Source of the DNA: Natronorubrum texcoconense
GTDB taxonomy: Archaea > Halobacteriota > Halobacteria > Halobacteriales > Natrialbaceae
Assembly (NCBI RefSeq): GCF_900100335.1
Contig: NZ_FNFE01000001.1
Span: 434,001 to 498,000, forward strand
Direction of reading: 5' to 3'
Length of the DNA: 64,000 nucleotides
Positions 27,830 through 38,266 of the stretch are shown piece by piece. Positions within the stretch are counted from its first letter, which is position 1; each line of letters starts with the position of its first letter. The translations under genes were made by a program, and so were the position numbers. The notes under the pieces were generated by a model. That model did no database searches and was not told the origin of the DNA. It saw only the letters and a program-made list of their open reading frames with translations.

Positions 27830-29785
27830 TCAGTCCTGCAGGAAGTCCGGTTCGGTCCGCTGCTCGTCGCGTTCGGCCTCGAGGTGGTTCCGGAACTCCT
27901 CGATCTCGACGTCGTACTCCTGATCCTCGAAGCGGTCACGGACCGAGATGTTGCCGTCGTCTTCCTCGTTGTCGCCGACGATGATCTGGTAGGGGACGCG
28001 GTCGTCGTGGGCCGCGCGGATCTTGCGCTCTAACGTGGAATCGCGGCCGTCGACCTCGACGCGGAAGTCGTCGAACTCGTTGGCGACGCGGTGGGCGTAG
28101 CCGAGGTTGTCGTCCGAAATCGGCAGGACGCGGACCTGCTCGGGGGCGAGCCACAGCGGGAACCGACCCTCGTAGTGCTCGATGAGCATCATGAAGAACC
28201 GCTCGTAGCTGCCGTACAGTGCCCGGTGAATCATCACCGGCTCGTGCTCTTCGTTGTCTTCGCCCACGTAGCTCAGGTCGAACCGGTCGGGCATGTTGAA
28301 GTCCAGTTGGACCGTCGGGCCGTCCCACGACCGGCCGATGGCGTCCTCAAACGCGAAGTCGATCTTCGGCCCGTAGAAGGCGCCGTCGCCCTCCTCGAGT
28401 TCGTAGTCGAGATTTCGCTTCTCGAGGACGTTCTCGAGCTGTTCTTCCGCCTGCTCCCAGATTTCGTCGCTGCCGACGGACTTCTCGGGACGCGTCGCCA
28501 GCGCCATCTCGTAGTCGAGGTCGAACGTCTCCAAGACGTCCGTGATCATGTCCATGATCTCCTCGACCTCGCGTTCGATCTGGTCGGGGCGGATGAACAG
28601 GTGGCCGTCGTCGATCGTGAAGGCCCAGACTCGCGACAGGCCGGAGAGTTCGCCGCGCTGCTCTTTTCGATACACCTTGCCGTTTTCCGCGTAGCGGATC
28701 GGCAGGTCGCGGTAGCTCCAGGACTGATCCTGGAAGATGGCGGCGTGGCCCGGACAGTTCATGGGCTTCAGGCCGAACTCGTCGTCGCCGACGTCGAAGA
28801 TGAACATGTCGTCGGCGTAGTTCTGGTAGTGACCGGAGCGGTGCCAGAGATCCGTTTTGAAGACGTGGGGCGTCTCGACGTAGTCGTAGCCCGCGTCCTG
28901 ATTGAGCTCCTCGACGAAGTCCTCGAGTTCCTTGAGGACCGTCTTCCCCGGCGGGTGATACAGCGGCAGTCCGGGGCCGGTGACGTCCTGGATCGAGAAC
29001 AGGTTCATCTCGTTGCCGATCTTCCGGTGGTCGCGCTTTTCGGCTTCCTGCTGGCGCTCGAGGTAGGCCTCGAGATCGCTCTCGTCCTCGAAGGCCGTGC
29101 CGTAGATCCGCGTCTGCATCGTGTTTTCTTCGTCGCCGCGCCAGTAGGCGCCGGCGATCTCCAACAGCTCGACGGCGCCGACCTCGCCCGTCGATTCGAC
29201 GTGCGGGCCGGCACAGAGGTCCTCCCACTCGCCCTGGCTGTAGAAGGTGACCTGCTGACCCTCCTCGGCGAGCTCCTCGAGGAGTTCGAGTTTGTACGGT
29301 TCGTCGGCGAGTCGCTCCTCAGCCTCCTCGATCGAGACGTCCTCGCGCTCGATCTCGTAGTCCGCGGCGATGATCTCCTCCATTTCGGCCTCGATCGCAG
29401 CGAGATCCTCCTCGTCGACGTCGAGGTTGTCGAAGTCGTAGTAGAAGCCGTCGTCCGTCGGCGGACCGATGGCGAGTTTGACCTCCTCGGCGTCGAACAG
29501 GCGTTCGACCGCCTGGGCGAGACAGTGCGACGCGGAGTGGCGCATGACTCGGAGGTACTCCTCGGACTGGTCCGTGATGATCTCGAGTTCGGCGCCGTCG
29601 TAGGCTGGCTGTTCTTTCGCGACGAGTTCGCCGTCGAGTTTGCCGGCGACCGTGTCGCGGCCGAGACCGGGACCGATCTCGTAGGCGCAGTCCTCGACCG
29701 TCGCGTCGGCGTCGACCTCGAGTTCGGAGCCGTCTGGCAGTACAACTACGATTCGTTCCTCTGACTGGGAATCTGATTCTGACAT
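27830..29785 (-). CDS. thrS: threonyl-tRNA synthetase
   Basis: ThrRS charges tRNA-Thr. The 651-residue protein is of the bacterial-type full architecture: a TGS domain (1-70), the editing SAD/tRNA_SAD domain with [12 protein letters not shown] and [11 protein letters not shown] (HxxxH..C..H set), a class II core with motif 2 [24 protein letters not shown] and the zinc Cys in KPMNCPGHA, and a C-terminal anticodon-binding domain. No domain is missing. The gene has an unusually structured leader of about 150 nt. A tRNA-Thr gene lies at 62931 in the same window. Confidence 0.96.
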   Translation of the reverse strand: MSESDSQSEERIVVVLPDGSELEVDADATVEDCAYEIGPGLGRDTVAGKLDGELVAKEQPAYDGAELEIITDQSEEYLRVMRHSASHCLAQAVERLFDAEEVKLAIGPPTDDGFYYDFDNLDVDEEDLAAIEAEMEEIIAADYEIEREDVSIEEAEERLADEPYKLELLEELAEEGQQVTFYSQGEWEDLCAGPHVESTGEVGAVELLEIAGAYWRGDEENTMQTRIYGTAFEDESDLEAYLERQQEAEKRDHRKIGNEMNLFSIQDVTGPGLPLYHPPGKTVLKELEDFVEELNQDAGYDYVETPHVFKTDLWHRSGHYQNYADDMFIFDVGDDEFGLKPMNCPGHAAIFQDQSWSYRDLPIRYAENGKVYRKEQRGELSGLSRVWAFTIDDGHLFIRPDQIEREVEEIMDMITDVLETFDLDYEMALATRPEKSVGSDEIWEQAEEQLENVLEKRNLDYELEEGDGAFYGPKIDFAFEDAIGRSWDGPTVQLDFNMPDRFDLSYVGEDNEEHEPVMIHRALYGSYERFFMMLIEHYEGRFPLWLAPEQVRVLPISDDNLGYAHRVANEFDDFRVEVDGRDSTLERKIRAAHDDRVPYQIIVGDNEEDDGNISVRDRFEDQEYDVEIEEFRNHLEAERDEQRTEPDFLQD

Positions 29786-29975
29786 GGGTGGCGCTGTGGC
29801 TGGTTAGTGAACTTCACACAGAAGTTCGGTCGGGCGTCCGCGTATGCCGCTCGGCTGTGCGTTCGAGGCGACACAGCGAGCGGTAGGTGTGGGTTAGAAG
29901 CGGGCGGAAGCCCCTGTAAAGCGGACACCTACCATCGTGAACTCGAATTGTCTCGAGTAGGATAAAAGCCTTCTG
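29786..29975 (-). promoter_or_regulatory. thrS promoter and three-hairpin leader
   Basis: Reading the minus strand, a TATA-like GGCTTTTATCC (about 29965-29975) predicts a start near 29940. The leader then folds into three strong hairpins. H1 pairs 29925-29933 with 29882-29890 (9 perfect bp, with an inner GGGC/GCCC stem). H2 pairs 29847-29853 with 29877-29883 and 29855-29859 with 29872-29876 (12 bp, one bulge); it abuts H1 and shares one base with it. H3 pairs GAACTTC (29809-29815) with GAAGTTC (29821-29827). An inverted CTCGA/TCGAG lies between TATA and start. Translational or attenuation control is inferred. Confidence 0.6.
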
Positions 29976-29991
29976 ATGGTGTACCGATCCG

Positions 29992-32133
29992 TCAGAACTG
30001 ATCGAACGTCGTGGCGATCGTCTCGTCGCTGCCGATCTCGTTCTCGAGTTCGGTCGGATCCGGCGCGGGGAACGTCAGCACCGGGTCGTCGTCCGTAACC
30101 GTCTCGACGAGTCGCTCGAGTTCGGCGAACACGCCGCTGTCCTCACCGGTTCCCGTCATCCGACACCACGCGCGCGTCCGGGTCAGGCCGACGAACGCTT
30201 CGTTTCGCGGACTGACGCGGTTGTCGTGCCAGTAGGGGTCGTCGAGGTACTCGAGGTTCAGCAGGTAGACCGACGCCGCTTCGTTCCCCTTCGCGCGGTT
30301 GATCCCGGAAATCGTCACCTCGCCTTGTTGTGCGAAGACGCTCTTGTTTCCCTTCCAGACGAGGTTTCCGTCGACGGACCGTTCTGCGAGCAGGTCGCCG
30401 AGTCGCTGCCCGATCGATCGGACTTCGCCGATCGATCCGAGCGGCACTGCGAGCACGTTTTCCGGATTTAGGCCGTGATCCTGTACGTCCGACGTGATCG
30501 CGTCGGCGACGGTGGTCAGCTCGTCGTCCTTCTCGTCGAAGGAATCGAATCCGACGAACGGCTTTGCCTCGGGCGTGTCTGCGAGCGGGTGTGGCGAGTG
30601 CTCCGCCGGGCGGCGGATGGAGACGGGTTCGCCGTTCCGGCGGAAGTCGCCCTCGAGCACTTCGTAGCCGATGTCTTCCCAGCCGTCCTGCGTCGTAATT
30701 GCTTGGACGGCGCCGCGGTCGCTCGTGAGTCCCATTCCGAAGACGTGGGCGAGGAGCAGTACGGACCGCGGGGTCCGGTACGATTTACGCATGATCTGGC
30801 TCTTCTGAATACCACCGTGGTAGGACCCGCTGAGATCGACTGCTGGCTCTCCCTCGTCGTCCGTTCCGAAGATGTGTTTCGGGCTCGGCGCGGATAGGCT
30901 CGTGAGGTTCTGTGCCTCGTCGTAGGCCCAGATGAGCCGCTTCGGCGGCTTCAGCGCCTCGTAGCACATCTCGTAGAACGCCGGCTCCATGTCCTGTGCC
31001 TCGTCGATGAGGATCGCATCGTAGCGCTCCTGGATCGGCTCGTCGTCGACGAGTTGCTGACAGCAGGCCTCGAGTAACTCGCCCGGACTGCTCTTGTCGA
31101 ACTCGTCTTTGGCGGAGCCGACGTGGTGTGGCGTCCGTCCCGCGTCCTGAGCGATCTTGTAGTACATCCCGTGTTCGCTCTTGCCACCCCAGCCGTGGAG
31201 CACCTCGAGTCGTTCCCAGTCGGGTTCGTCGCCGCCGAAATCGGCGTAGAACCGCCTGACCGAGTCCCGAATCGTCTGATAGAGACTTCGCGTGTTGAAG
31301 GTGAGTGCGATCCGCCAGTCGGGGTGTTTGGCGTGCATCGCGGCCGCCTTGCGCGCGAGAAGTGCCGTTTTTCCCGAGCCGGCGATTCCGCGGATCTGCT
31401 GTGGACCGTCGGGAATCTGGACGCCGATCTCCTCCTGGCGTTCGTCGAACCGTTTCAGCCCCTTCTGGACGGTTTCGTACAGTCCGGCTTTCGTGTCCCC
31501 CGCGGAGAGCACGGGTCCGCGGTCGCTACTGATCGCCTGTCCGCCGCCCAGTACCGCGCGGGCGTCGGCGTACTGTTCCGTCGTCAACTCGGTGTCGCCG
31601 GGTAACGACGCGAAGACACCCCGGAGGGACGCGGCCGTGAGATCGTCTTTCAGGATCACTCGAGGCGAAGACGGGTGATCGTCGAACCCGCGGCTCTCCC
31701 ACTCCTCGCGGGTGATGTTCGGGAGGGCGACGATCGGCGTCACGGCGATGTGGCAGTTGCCGCGTTCGTCGACCAGCGTCGGCTCGCGCATCATCGGCGA
31801 TCGGATTCGGAACCCGTGGTCGCGCGCCTGCGAGTACGGCGCCGCGTGGTCCTGGGCGGTTCCGCGCAGGGACCATCGAGCGCCGTCGATCGACTCGATG
31901 TGTTCGATCCGGTACCCCTTGCATTCGATAATCGAGAGCCCGCACCGACGGTGTAAAAGAACGAAATCGGCCTCCCGATCCAGGTCGTCGTTCTGCTGGT
32001 CGACGATCGGATAGCGGTAGTAACAGACCCCGATATCGTCCGGCGTGAAACACTGCTTGAGCCGCTCCCACACTTCCAACTCGGCGTCGACACCTGCCGC
32101 GTCCGAGTCATGCTCGGCCGAGATAAATTTCAC
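29992..32133 (-). CDS. NERD nuclease-domain plus superfamily 1 (UvrD-like) helicase
   Basis: The 713-residue protein has an N-terminal NERD domain (about 20-130) with the nuclease-type core EADFVLLHRRCGLSIIECKGY, carrying the acidic and ExK residues. An SF1 helicase follows: Walker A IAGSGKTALLARKAA near residue 250, Walker B ILIDEAQDMEP near 380, and the C-terminal motif VSPRNEAFVGLTRTRAWCRMTG. Single NERD-helicases of this type are scattered in prokaryotes; DNA repair or anti-virus defence are possibilities. The GTG at 32133 is preferred over GTG 32193 because TTTATTACG (32155-32163, minus strand) forms a TATA box 22-30 bases before it. No defence partner is adjacent. Confidence 0.8.
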   Translation of the reverse strand: MKFISAEHDSDAAGVDAELEVWERLKQCFTPDDIGVCYYRYPIVDQQNDDLDREADFVLLHRRCGLSIIECKGYRIEHIESIDGARWSLRGTAQDHAAPYSQARDHGFRIRSPMMREPTLVDERGNCHIAVTPIVALPNITREEWESRGFDDHPSSPRVILKDDLTAASLRGVFASLPGDTELTTEQYADARAVLGGGQAISSDRGPVLSAGDTKAGLYETVQKGLKRFDERQEEIGVQIPDGPQQIRGIAGSGKTALLARKAAAMHAKHPDWRIALTFNTRSLYQTIRDSVRRFYADFGGDEPDWERLEVLHGWGGKSEHGMYYKIAQDAGRTPHHVGSAKDEFDKSSPGELLEACCQQLVDDEPIQERYDAILIDEAQDMEPAFYEMCYEALKPPKRLIWAYDEAQNLTSLSAPSPKHIFGTDDEGEPAVDLSGSYHGGIQKSQIMRKSYRTPRSVLLLAHVFGMGLTSDRGAVQAITTQDGWEDIGYEVLEGDFRRNGEPVSIRRPAEHSPHPLADTPEAKPFVGFDSFDEKDDELTTVADAITSDVQDHGLNPENVLAVPLGSIGEVRSIGQRLGDLLAERSVDGNLVWKGNKSVFAQQGEVTISGINRAKGNEAASVYLLNLEYLDDPYWHDNRVSPRNEAFVGLTRTRAWCRMTGTGEDSGVFAELERLVETVTDDDPVLTFPAPDPTELENEIGSDETIATTFDQF

Positions 32134-32298
32134 GGCTGGTGTCAGGAATCCGCACGTAATAAACCAATCGGCCACCACGTCCCGGGATGGCACTCGAGTC
32201 CGGCGTTTCGGGAGCTCCCGGGTCGGAATCGCTCGACCCGCGTCTCAGCTACTCGACCGGACCGATACTCGTTTTTCGCTGCCCCGTGATATCGAGGT

Positions 32299-33009
32299 AT
32301 GACCGTCGACGCCGTGCTCTTCGACTTCGACGACACGTTCTACCCCTACTCGCCGTGCAACGAGGCGGGGAAGGAGGCCGCCCTCGAGACCGCTCGCGAA
32401 CTGGGCTACGAGTTCGACCGCGACTCGTTCGAGGCGTTCTACCAGACGGGGCGTCGTGCCGTCAAACGCGAGATTTCCGGGACGGCAGCGTCTCACGAGC
32501 GCTTTCTGTACTTCAAACAGGCCCTCGAGCAGCACGCGGGCCGACCAAAACCGGCCGACGCGCTCGCGCTGGGCGAGGCCTACTGGGAGGCGTACATCGA
32601 GGCGATGGAGCTCTTCGACGGCGTCGAGGCGACCCTCGAGACCCTCCGCGAGCGCGGAATCGACGTCGCTATCGTCACGAATCTCACGACGCGCGTGCAA
32701 CTCAAGAAACTCGCGGCGCTGGAACTCGAAGAACACATCGACTTGTTGCTGACCTCCGAGGAGACGGGACAGGAGAAGCCGGGGTCGGTCATGTTTTCGC
32801 TGCCTCTGGCGCGCCTCGAGTGTTTTCCGTCGCAAGCGGTGATGGTCGGCGACAACGTCGAGGCGGACATCGTGGGTGCCAACGCCGTCGGCTTGGAGAC
32901 CGTGTTGTTCAACGCAGATATCGACGAGGACGACGACCCGCTCGAGGGTCACCGGGCGCCCGACCACAGGATAGATGCATTCGGGGACCTAACGGAGGTT
33001 GTACTGTGA
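32299..33009 (+). CDS. HAD-superfamily hydrolase
   Basis: The 236-residue protein has the HAD motifs: [14 protein letters not shown] (nucleophile and acid Asp), VTNLTTRVQ (motif II Thr), a Lys near [11 protein letters not shown] (motif III) and [14 protein letters not shown] (motif IV). The cap is helical (C1), as in phosphoglycolate-phosphatase-like enzymes; the substrate is probably a small phospho-metabolite. Its stop overlaps the start of the class II aldolase gene (GTGA), so the two are translationally coupled and may act on successive steps of a phosphosugar pathway. Confidence 0.88.
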   Translation: MTVDAVLFDFDDTFYPYSPCNEAGKEAALETARELGYEFDRDSFEAFYQTGRRAVKREISGTAASHERFLYFKQALEQHAGRPKPADALALGEAYWEAYIEAMELFDGVEATLETLRERGIDVAIVTNLTTRVQLKKLAALELEEHIDLLLTSEETGQEKPGSVMFSLPLARLECFPSQAVMVGDNVEADIVGANAVGLETVLFNADIDEDDDPLEGHRAPDHRIDAFGDLTEVVL

Positions 33010-33647
33010 TTCTCGAGAGCCAGCGACGACAGGTGGTCGAGCACGCGCCGGATCTCGCCGCGTTGACGCCCGGCCGGACGGGCAATCTGAGCGTTCGCGA
33101 CGGGAACTCCGGCGACGCCTTCGCCGTCACGCCGACGGGCGTTCCCTACGACAGTTTCGGCGTCGAGGACACGCCGGTCGTCGGCGTCGACGGCGAGCAC
33201 CGCGACGGAGAGATGGCCCCCAGCAGCGAGGTGCCGATGCACGCCGCGATCTACCGGCGCGAGGACGTCGGCGCGATCGTCCACACCCACTCGCCGTGGT
33301 CGACGGCGATGGCGGTCGCCCACGAGCCCCTGCCCCCGATCCACTACATGATCGTCGCCGTGGGCAAGCGGGTGCCGGTCGCCGAGTACGCCCCCTACGG
33401 CACCGACGCGCTCGCCGAGAACATCGTGACGGCGATGGACGAAGCCGACGCGACCGCGTCGTTTATCGAGAACCACGGGCTGGTCGTTACCGCACCCGAT
33501 CTGGAGACCGCCCTCGAGAACACCCACCACGTCGAGAGTCTCGCGCGGCTGTACCTGCAGACGAAAGCGGCGGGTCTCGAGCCGCGGACGCTTTCGGACG
33601 AGCAGTTGGAGACGGTGCTCGAGAAGTTCGAGTCGTACGGGCAGTAA
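33006..33647 (+). CDS. class II aldolase/adducin family protein (FucA-like)
   Basis: The 213-residue protein matches L-fuculose-phosphate aldolase-type enzymes: TGNLSVRDG, the phosphate-binding [10 protein letters not shown], the zinc-ligand segment [15 protein letters not shown], and a third His in [19 protein letters not shown] metal-dependent aldol cleavage of a phosphorylated sugar is expected. The GTG start at 33006 overlaps the HAD hydrolase stop. Haloarchaeal homologues occur in ribose or fuculose metabolism and in methylthioribulose-type salvage; I cannot choose between them. Confidence 0.85.
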   Translation: MILESQRRQVVEHAPDLAALTPGRTGNLSVRDGNSGDAFAVTPTGVPYDSFGVEDTPVVGVDGEHRDGEMAPSSEVPMHAAIYRREDVGAIVHTHSPWSTAMAVAHEPLPPIHYMIVAVGKRVPVAEYAPYGTDALAENIVTAMDEADATASFIENHGLVVTAPDLETALENTHHVESLARLYLQTKAAGLEPRTLSDEQLETVLEKFESYGQ

Positions 33648-33669
33648 CTATCGTGTTCCGGGATTCCGT

Positions 33670-34197
33670 TTAGTCCCGATCGGCCAGCAGGTCGCTCGCG
33701 GTCACGAGCGACTCCATCTCGACGCCGGCGTCCTCGACGTTCTCGCGGCCGCCCTCCTCGCGGTCGACGACGACCAGCGCGCGGTTGACGGTCGCCCCCG
33801 CTTCGCGAAGCGCCTCGATGGCGTCGACCAGGCTCGTGCCCGTGGTGACGATGTCCTCGAGCACCACGACCTCCTCGCCCTCTGCGAGTCGCCCCTCGAT
33901 CAGGTTCCCGGTGCCGTACTCCTTGCGCTGCTTGCGCGCGATGACGTAGGGAACCCCGGCCGCGACGCTGGTAGCGGCCGCGAGTGGGACGCCACCGAGG
34001 GCGACGCCGCCGAGTTTGTCGTCGGCGTCCACGCGCTCGGCGAAGGCCTCGGCGATGGTCTCGAGGCAGTCGGGATCGGTTTCGAAGAGGTACTTGTCGA
34101 CGTAGTACTCGCTGGTGCCGCCGTGGGAGAGTTCGAACTCGCCGAACTTGACGGCCTCCGCCTCGCGCAGGGCGTCGATGAGTGCCTGGTTCGTCAT
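33670..34197 (-). CDS. pyrE: orotate phosphoribosyltransferase
   Basis: PyrE converts orotate and PRPP to OMP in pyrimidine biosynthesis. The 175-residue protein has the normal archaeal length and motifs: [22 protein letters not shown] near the N terminus, [18 protein letters not shown] (the flexible-loop Lys residues), and the PRPP motif [14 protein letters not shown]. The ATG at 34197 ([13 protein letters not shown]) is chosen; the frame continues 254 codons upstream as non-halophilic, Arg-rich sequence. It is convergent with the aldolase gene. Confidence 0.93.
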   Translation of the reverse strand: MTNQALIDALREAEAVKFGEFELSHGGTSEYYVDKYLFETDPDCLETIAEAFAERVDADDKLGGVALGGVPLAAATSVAAGVPYVIARKQRKEYGTGNLIEGRLAEGEEVVVLEDIVTTGTSLVDAIEALREAGATVNRALVVVDREEGGRENVEDAGVEMESLVTASDLLADRD

Positions 34198-34371
34198 TGC
34201 TCGAAGGGGTGCACCGAACCGAAATAAGCGGTGTGGAACGTCGCGGTGGCGAGTGCGGGGGATCGGCGCGAAATCAATCCAGTGACAGCGACACGAGGCG
34301 GCCAGTCCGTCGCCGTCAGCCGTCCTCCCGGGGACGAAGCTTTTTGTCCCCTTCAGTGAGTGTAACGAGTC

Positions 34372-35358
34372 ATGACAGCATCTCGCGCACCGGAACCGCA
34401 CCCCGACGTCAAGACCTTCCTCGAGATGTACAACTCCCTCGAGACGCCGTCGTTCGACGAGGTCTCGGCCGAGGAGGCGCGCCGAATATTCGACCAGCGG
34501 GTACTCGGGGGCGATCCGGTGGTCGATCTCGAGTCCGTCGAGGACCGGACGATCGACGGCCCGAACGGGGAGATTCCGATTCGGATCTACGAACCCGGGA
34601 CGGCGGACGGATCGAGCGACGACGCCGGCGCGGAGGGCGATCGACCGCTGTTGTTGTACTTCCACGGCGGCGGCTGGGTGATCGGGAGCATCGAGACCCA
34701 CGACAATACGTGTCGAAAGCTCGCCAACGACTCGGGGTATCCCGTCGTCAGCGTCGACTATCGGCTCGCGCCCGAACATCCCTTCCCCGCGGGTCTCGAG
34801 GACTGTTACGCCGCCCTCGAATGGGCTGTAGACGCCGCACCCGCCCTCGAGGCCGACTCGGACCGGATCGTGCTCGCGGGCGACAGCGCGGGCGGGAACC
34901 TGGCGGCGGCGACGGCGCTGCTCTCGCGGGACCGCGGCGGCCCCGAGGTCGCGTACCAACTGCTCGTCTATCCGGGGACGGGCGACGCGGCCGAGACGAA
35001 TTCCTACGAGGAGAACGCGGAGGGCTACGCCCTCACGGCCGACGACATGTCCTGGTTCCGCGAGCAGTACCTCGAGCGGGAGATCGACGACGGCAACATC
35101 TACGCGTGGCCGCGACTCGCAAACGATCTCTCCGGGCTCCCGCCTGCGACGGTGTTGACCGCCGGATTCGATCCCCTACGGGACGACGGGGCGGCCTACG
35201 CGAAGCGACTCGAGGACGCCGGCGTTCCCGTCACCTATCGCAACTACGACGACATGGTCCACGGCTTCTTCGGCATGATCTCGGAGCCGGTGAATCTCGA
35301 CCGCGCCCACGCGGCCCACGAGGACGCCGTGAGCGATTTACGCCGCGCGCTCGAGTGA
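34372..35358 (+). CDS. alpha/beta hydrolase (hormone-sensitive-lipase type esterase)
   Basis: The 328-residue enzyme has the HSL-family oxyanion motif [17 protein letters not shown], the nucleophile elbow [14 protein letters not shown], a late Asp ([14 protein letters not shown]) and catalytic His (MVHGFFGMI). This is a complete carboxylesterase/lipase catalytic set, probably cytoplasmic as no signal is seen. Substrates of the family are medium-chain esters. The N terminus (residues 1-70) is the usual helical cap. It has its own short upstream region. Confidence 0.9.
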   Translation: MTASRAPEPHPDVKTFLEMYNSLETPSFDEVSAEEARRIFDQRVLGGDPVVDLESVEDRTIDGPNGEIPIRIYEPGTADGSSDDAGAEGDRPLLLYFHGGGWVIGSIETHDNTCRKLANDSGYPVVSVDYRLAPEHPFPAGLEDCYAALEWAVDAAPALEADSDRIVLAGDSAGGNLAAATALLSRDRGGPEVAYQLLVYPGTGDAAETNSYEENAEGYALTADDMSWFREQYLEREIDDGNIYAWPRLANDLSGLPPATVLTAGFDPLRDDGAAYAKRLEDAGVPVTYRNYDDMVHGFFGMISEPVNLDRAHAAHEDAVSDLRRALE

Positions 35359-35572
35359 CCGCGGCACGCCGTCGACCGGTCGTCTCGTGGGAGGTGAATT
35401 GCGTTGCGATGCCAAGCGATCGACACCTTCGCAAATCAAGCCAGAGTTCGTGCCGCTCTCGCGCCCTGTCTCTCACGCGTCACTCAATCTAGCCAGTAAC
35501 TGGGAGACGCCGAACAATACAGGGAGCGGTCTAAGCAAGGAATTTATCCGAGCCGATGGCCTCAACGTGTAT

Positions 35573-38011
35573 ATGAGCGAACGGGCCGGGGCTTCTGAAA
35601 CGGCGTTCTGGGGAGAAACGGATGACACCGAGGCTCTCCAGCACTATCGCACCCTCCTCGATACGATCGACGACGGGATCTATCGACTCGACGCCGACGA
35701 GCGCCTCGTCTCGTTCAACGACGCCATCCTCGAGATAACCGGGTACACGCGCGAGGAACTGTTCGGCGAGCACGTGTCCGTGCTCTTCGGCGACGACAGT
35801 GCGACGATCGAACGCGAGATCGACCGTCTCAGAGCGAACGCCGGCGACGAAAGCGGGTTACTCGAGCTCACTATGGAGACCGCCGAGGGGGAACAGATTC
35901 GTTGTGAAGTGCGGGTGAACGTGCTCAACTCGGGTGATTCCGTGCATGGAACAGTCGGACTCGTTCGCGACAGTGGCGAACGCAAACAGTCGAAAACGGA
36001 AGCCACCGAAGCGACGTTTCGCCGACTGTTCGAGAACGTCCCCGGAAACTATCTCATCGTACAGCCCGAGGACTACGAAATCGTGGCTGTGAGCGATGCA
36101 TATCTGGACGCGACGATGACGGATCGGACGGAGATCATGGGGAAGACACTGTTCGAGATCTTTCCGAACAATCCCGACGATCCGGCCGAGGGTGCCGGAA
36201 ACCTGCGTGAATCGCTCGATAGAGTCGCGGAGACCGGAGACGCAGACACCATGCCGGTGACGCACTATCCGATCCCTGATCGCGAGTCCGATAGCAACGA
36301 GTTCGAGGAACGCTGGTGGAGTCCGGTCAATTCGCCAGTGTTTGACACGACTGGCGAACTCGACTATATCGTCCACAGCGTCGAGGATATCACACCGATC
36401 GTCCAGGAACTCCAGGCAGCGGGCGAGCAGGAACTGCTGCAGGATTCAGAGACAGCGGATTCACAGCTCGAATCTGATGATTCACAGGTCGCATCGGACA
36501 TCGTACTGCGCGGACAGGAGTTGCTCCAAGAGGCAAAACGAGAGGCGTACGAACAGCTGCGCGAGAGCGAAGAACGCTTTCGCGCGTTGGTCACCACCAC
36601 GTCGGACGCGGTGTTCAGTACGAACGCGGACTGGAGCGAGCTGCACAGTTTAGAGGGGACGGATTTCCTCCCCGACACCGACGAGCACGGGCCGTCGTGG
36701 GTCGAACAACACGTCCCTCCCGAAGACCAGCCGCGGGTTCAGAACGCCATCGACGAAGCTATTCGTACGAAAAGTAGCTTCGAGCTGGAACACCGAGTCG
36801 TTCGCGAAGACGACACGGTAGCCTGGGTCGTCTCGCGTGCCACACCACTCGTGGACGAGAACGGCGACATCACTCGATGGTTAGGAGCGGCGAACGACGT
36901 GACCGAGCGGGTCGAACGCGAGCGCTATCTCGAGGATGCAAAAGAGCGACTGGAGGCGGCGGCCGAAGCCGGCGCTGTCGGGACGTGGGAGTGGCACATT
37001 CCCGATGACCAGATGGTTACCAGTGCGTCGTTCGCCACAAAGTACGGGATCGATCCCGACGCGGCCACGGAGGGCGTCTCGCTCGATCAGTTCATCTCGG
37101 CCATCCACGACGACGACCGCGAGCGGGTCAGACGGAGTATCCAGGACGCCATCGAATCGGGGGAGGAGTACGAAGAAGAGTACCGCGTGTGGGACGCCGA
37201 CGACGAACTCCGCTGGGTCGTTGCGCGCGGGCACGTCGAGTACGACGATGACGGGCGGCCAGTGTCGTTCCCCGGCGCGCTGGCCGATATCACCGAACGC
37301 AAGCGGTTCGAGCGGCGACTCGAGGTCTCTAACGAGCGCCTCGAACAGTTCGCCTACGCGGCCTCACACGACCTGCAAGAGCCCCTGCGGATGGTCACGA
37401 GCTACCTCCGGCTGATCGAATCCCGCTACGCCGACGAGCTCGACGAGGACGGCGAGGAGTTCATCGAGTTCGCCGTCGACGGTGCCGACCGGATGCACGA
37501 CATGATCAAGGGGTTGCTCGAGTATTCGCGGGTCGAACGGCGCGGTGATCCCTTCGAGCCGACCGATCTGGACGCCGTTCTCGGGGATGTTCGCCGAGAC
37601 CTCGAGATGAAAATCGAAGAGAACGATGCCGAAATTACGGCCGAGTCGCTGCCTCGTGTCGAGGGGGATCCGGGGCAGTTACGTCAAGTATTCCAGAACC
37701 TGCTTTCGAACGCGATCGAGTACAGCGACGACCCGCCACAGGTAGCTGTTTCGGCTGTGCGGAGCGGTTCCGAGGTTCTCGTCTCAGTGGCCGACGAGGG
37801 GATCGGCATCGACCCGGACGACAGCGGGCGTGTCTTCGAAATATTTCAGAGCCTGCACGCCCAAGACGAGCACTCGGGAACGGGGATCGGTCTCGCGCTC
37901 TGTAAGCGCATCGTCGAGCGCCACGGTGGCGAGATCTGGGTCGAGTCCGAACCGGGCGAGGGCGCGACCTTTTCGTTTACGCTCCCTGCAGCGAGCGACG
38001 ATGAGGCGTGA
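35573..38011 (+). CDS. multi-PAS sensor histidine kinase
   Basis: The 812-residue protein has no membrane segment. It contains about four PAS/PAC domains (roughly 20-130, 145-280, 330-450 and 460-580), then a HisKA domain with the phospho-acceptor His in YAASHDLQEPLRMV near residue 598, and an HATPase with N box FQNLLSNAIEY, G1 DEGIGID and G2 GTGIGLALCKRI. It is a typical haloarchaeal soluble sensor kinase; the signal is unknown and no response regulator is adjacent. ATG 35573 is chosen because AATTTATCCG at 35541-35550 is a well-placed TATA box and the frame upstream to 35387 is not acidic. Confidence 0.9.
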   Translation: MSERAGASETAFWGETDDTEALQHYRTLLDTIDDGIYRLDADERLVSFNDAILEITGYTREELFGEHVSVLFGDDSATIEREIDRLRANAGDESGLLELTMETAEGEQIRCEVRVNVLNSGDSVHGTVGLVRDSGERKQSKTEATEATFRRLFENVPGNYLIVQPEDYEIVAVSDAYLDATMTDRTEIMGKTLFEIFPNNPDDPAEGAGNLRESLDRVAETGDADTMPVTHYPIPDRESDSNEFEERWWSPVNSPVFDTTGELDYIVHSVEDITPIVQELQAAGEQELLQDSETADSQLESDDSQVASDIVLRGQELLQEAKREAYEQLRESEERFRALVTTTSDAVFSTNADWSELHSLEGTDFLPDTDEHGPSWVEQHVPPEDQPRVQNAIDEAIRTKSSFELEHRVVREDDTVAWVVSRATPLVDENGDITRWLGAANDVTERVERERYLEDAKERLEAAAEAGAVGTWEWHIPDDQMVTSASFATKYGIDPDAATEGVSLDQFISAIHDDDRERVRRSIQDAIESGEEYEEEYRVWDADDELRWVVARGHVEYDDDGRPVSFPGALADITERKRFERRLEVSNERLEQFAYAASHDLQEPLRMVTSYLRLIESRYADELDEDGEEFIEFAVDGADRMHDMIKGLLEYSRVERRGDPFEPTDLDAVLGDVRRDLEMKIEENDAEITAESLPRVEGDPGQLRQVFQNLLSNAIEYSDDPPQVAVSAVRSGSEVLVSVADEGIGIDPDDSGRVFEIFQSLHAQDEHSGTGIGLALCKRIVERHGGEIWVESEPGEGATFSFTLPAASDDEA

Positions 38012-38266
38012 ATGCCGTTCCTGACCGATTGTGCCGTTTCGGTCGGGGTTCAACTTCCTGCGAGCGATGTCCCTTGTATTCAGCAAGCCTCCTACCGCCA
38101 GTCACTGTGAGAGGCGTTCAACAGCGCCGAGTGCAAGTCTGATCAGTTCCAGTACACCCGAGCGGGGTCGGTGCGCTCACACGGCGAAAACGAACTGATG
38201 GCCGCTCGCCGTCGGTCGGTACCCGAACCCAAAAACATCTAACGACGGCCGTACATCGCTTACAGC
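38012..38266. other. intergenic region, possible IS-derived remnant
   Basis: The stretch GGGTTCAACTTCCTGCGAGC around 38050 and GCGTTCAACAGCGCC near 38115 resemble terminal sequence of haloarchaeal insertion sequences I remember (GTTGAAC motifs), but no transposase ORF is left. The last 40 bases contain the promoter region of the UDP-sugar dehydrogenase gene. Confidence 0.25.

Noticed and set aside
28091-29764. 557-codon ORF opposite thrS
   Set aside because: It lies wholly antisense to a complete, well-conserved ThrRS; long antisense ORFs are expected in GC-rich DNA with this codon use.
33670-34959. 429-codon extended form of pyrE
   Set aside because: The upstream part overlaps the start of the esterase gene in antisense and lacks family similarity; PyrE begins at 34197.
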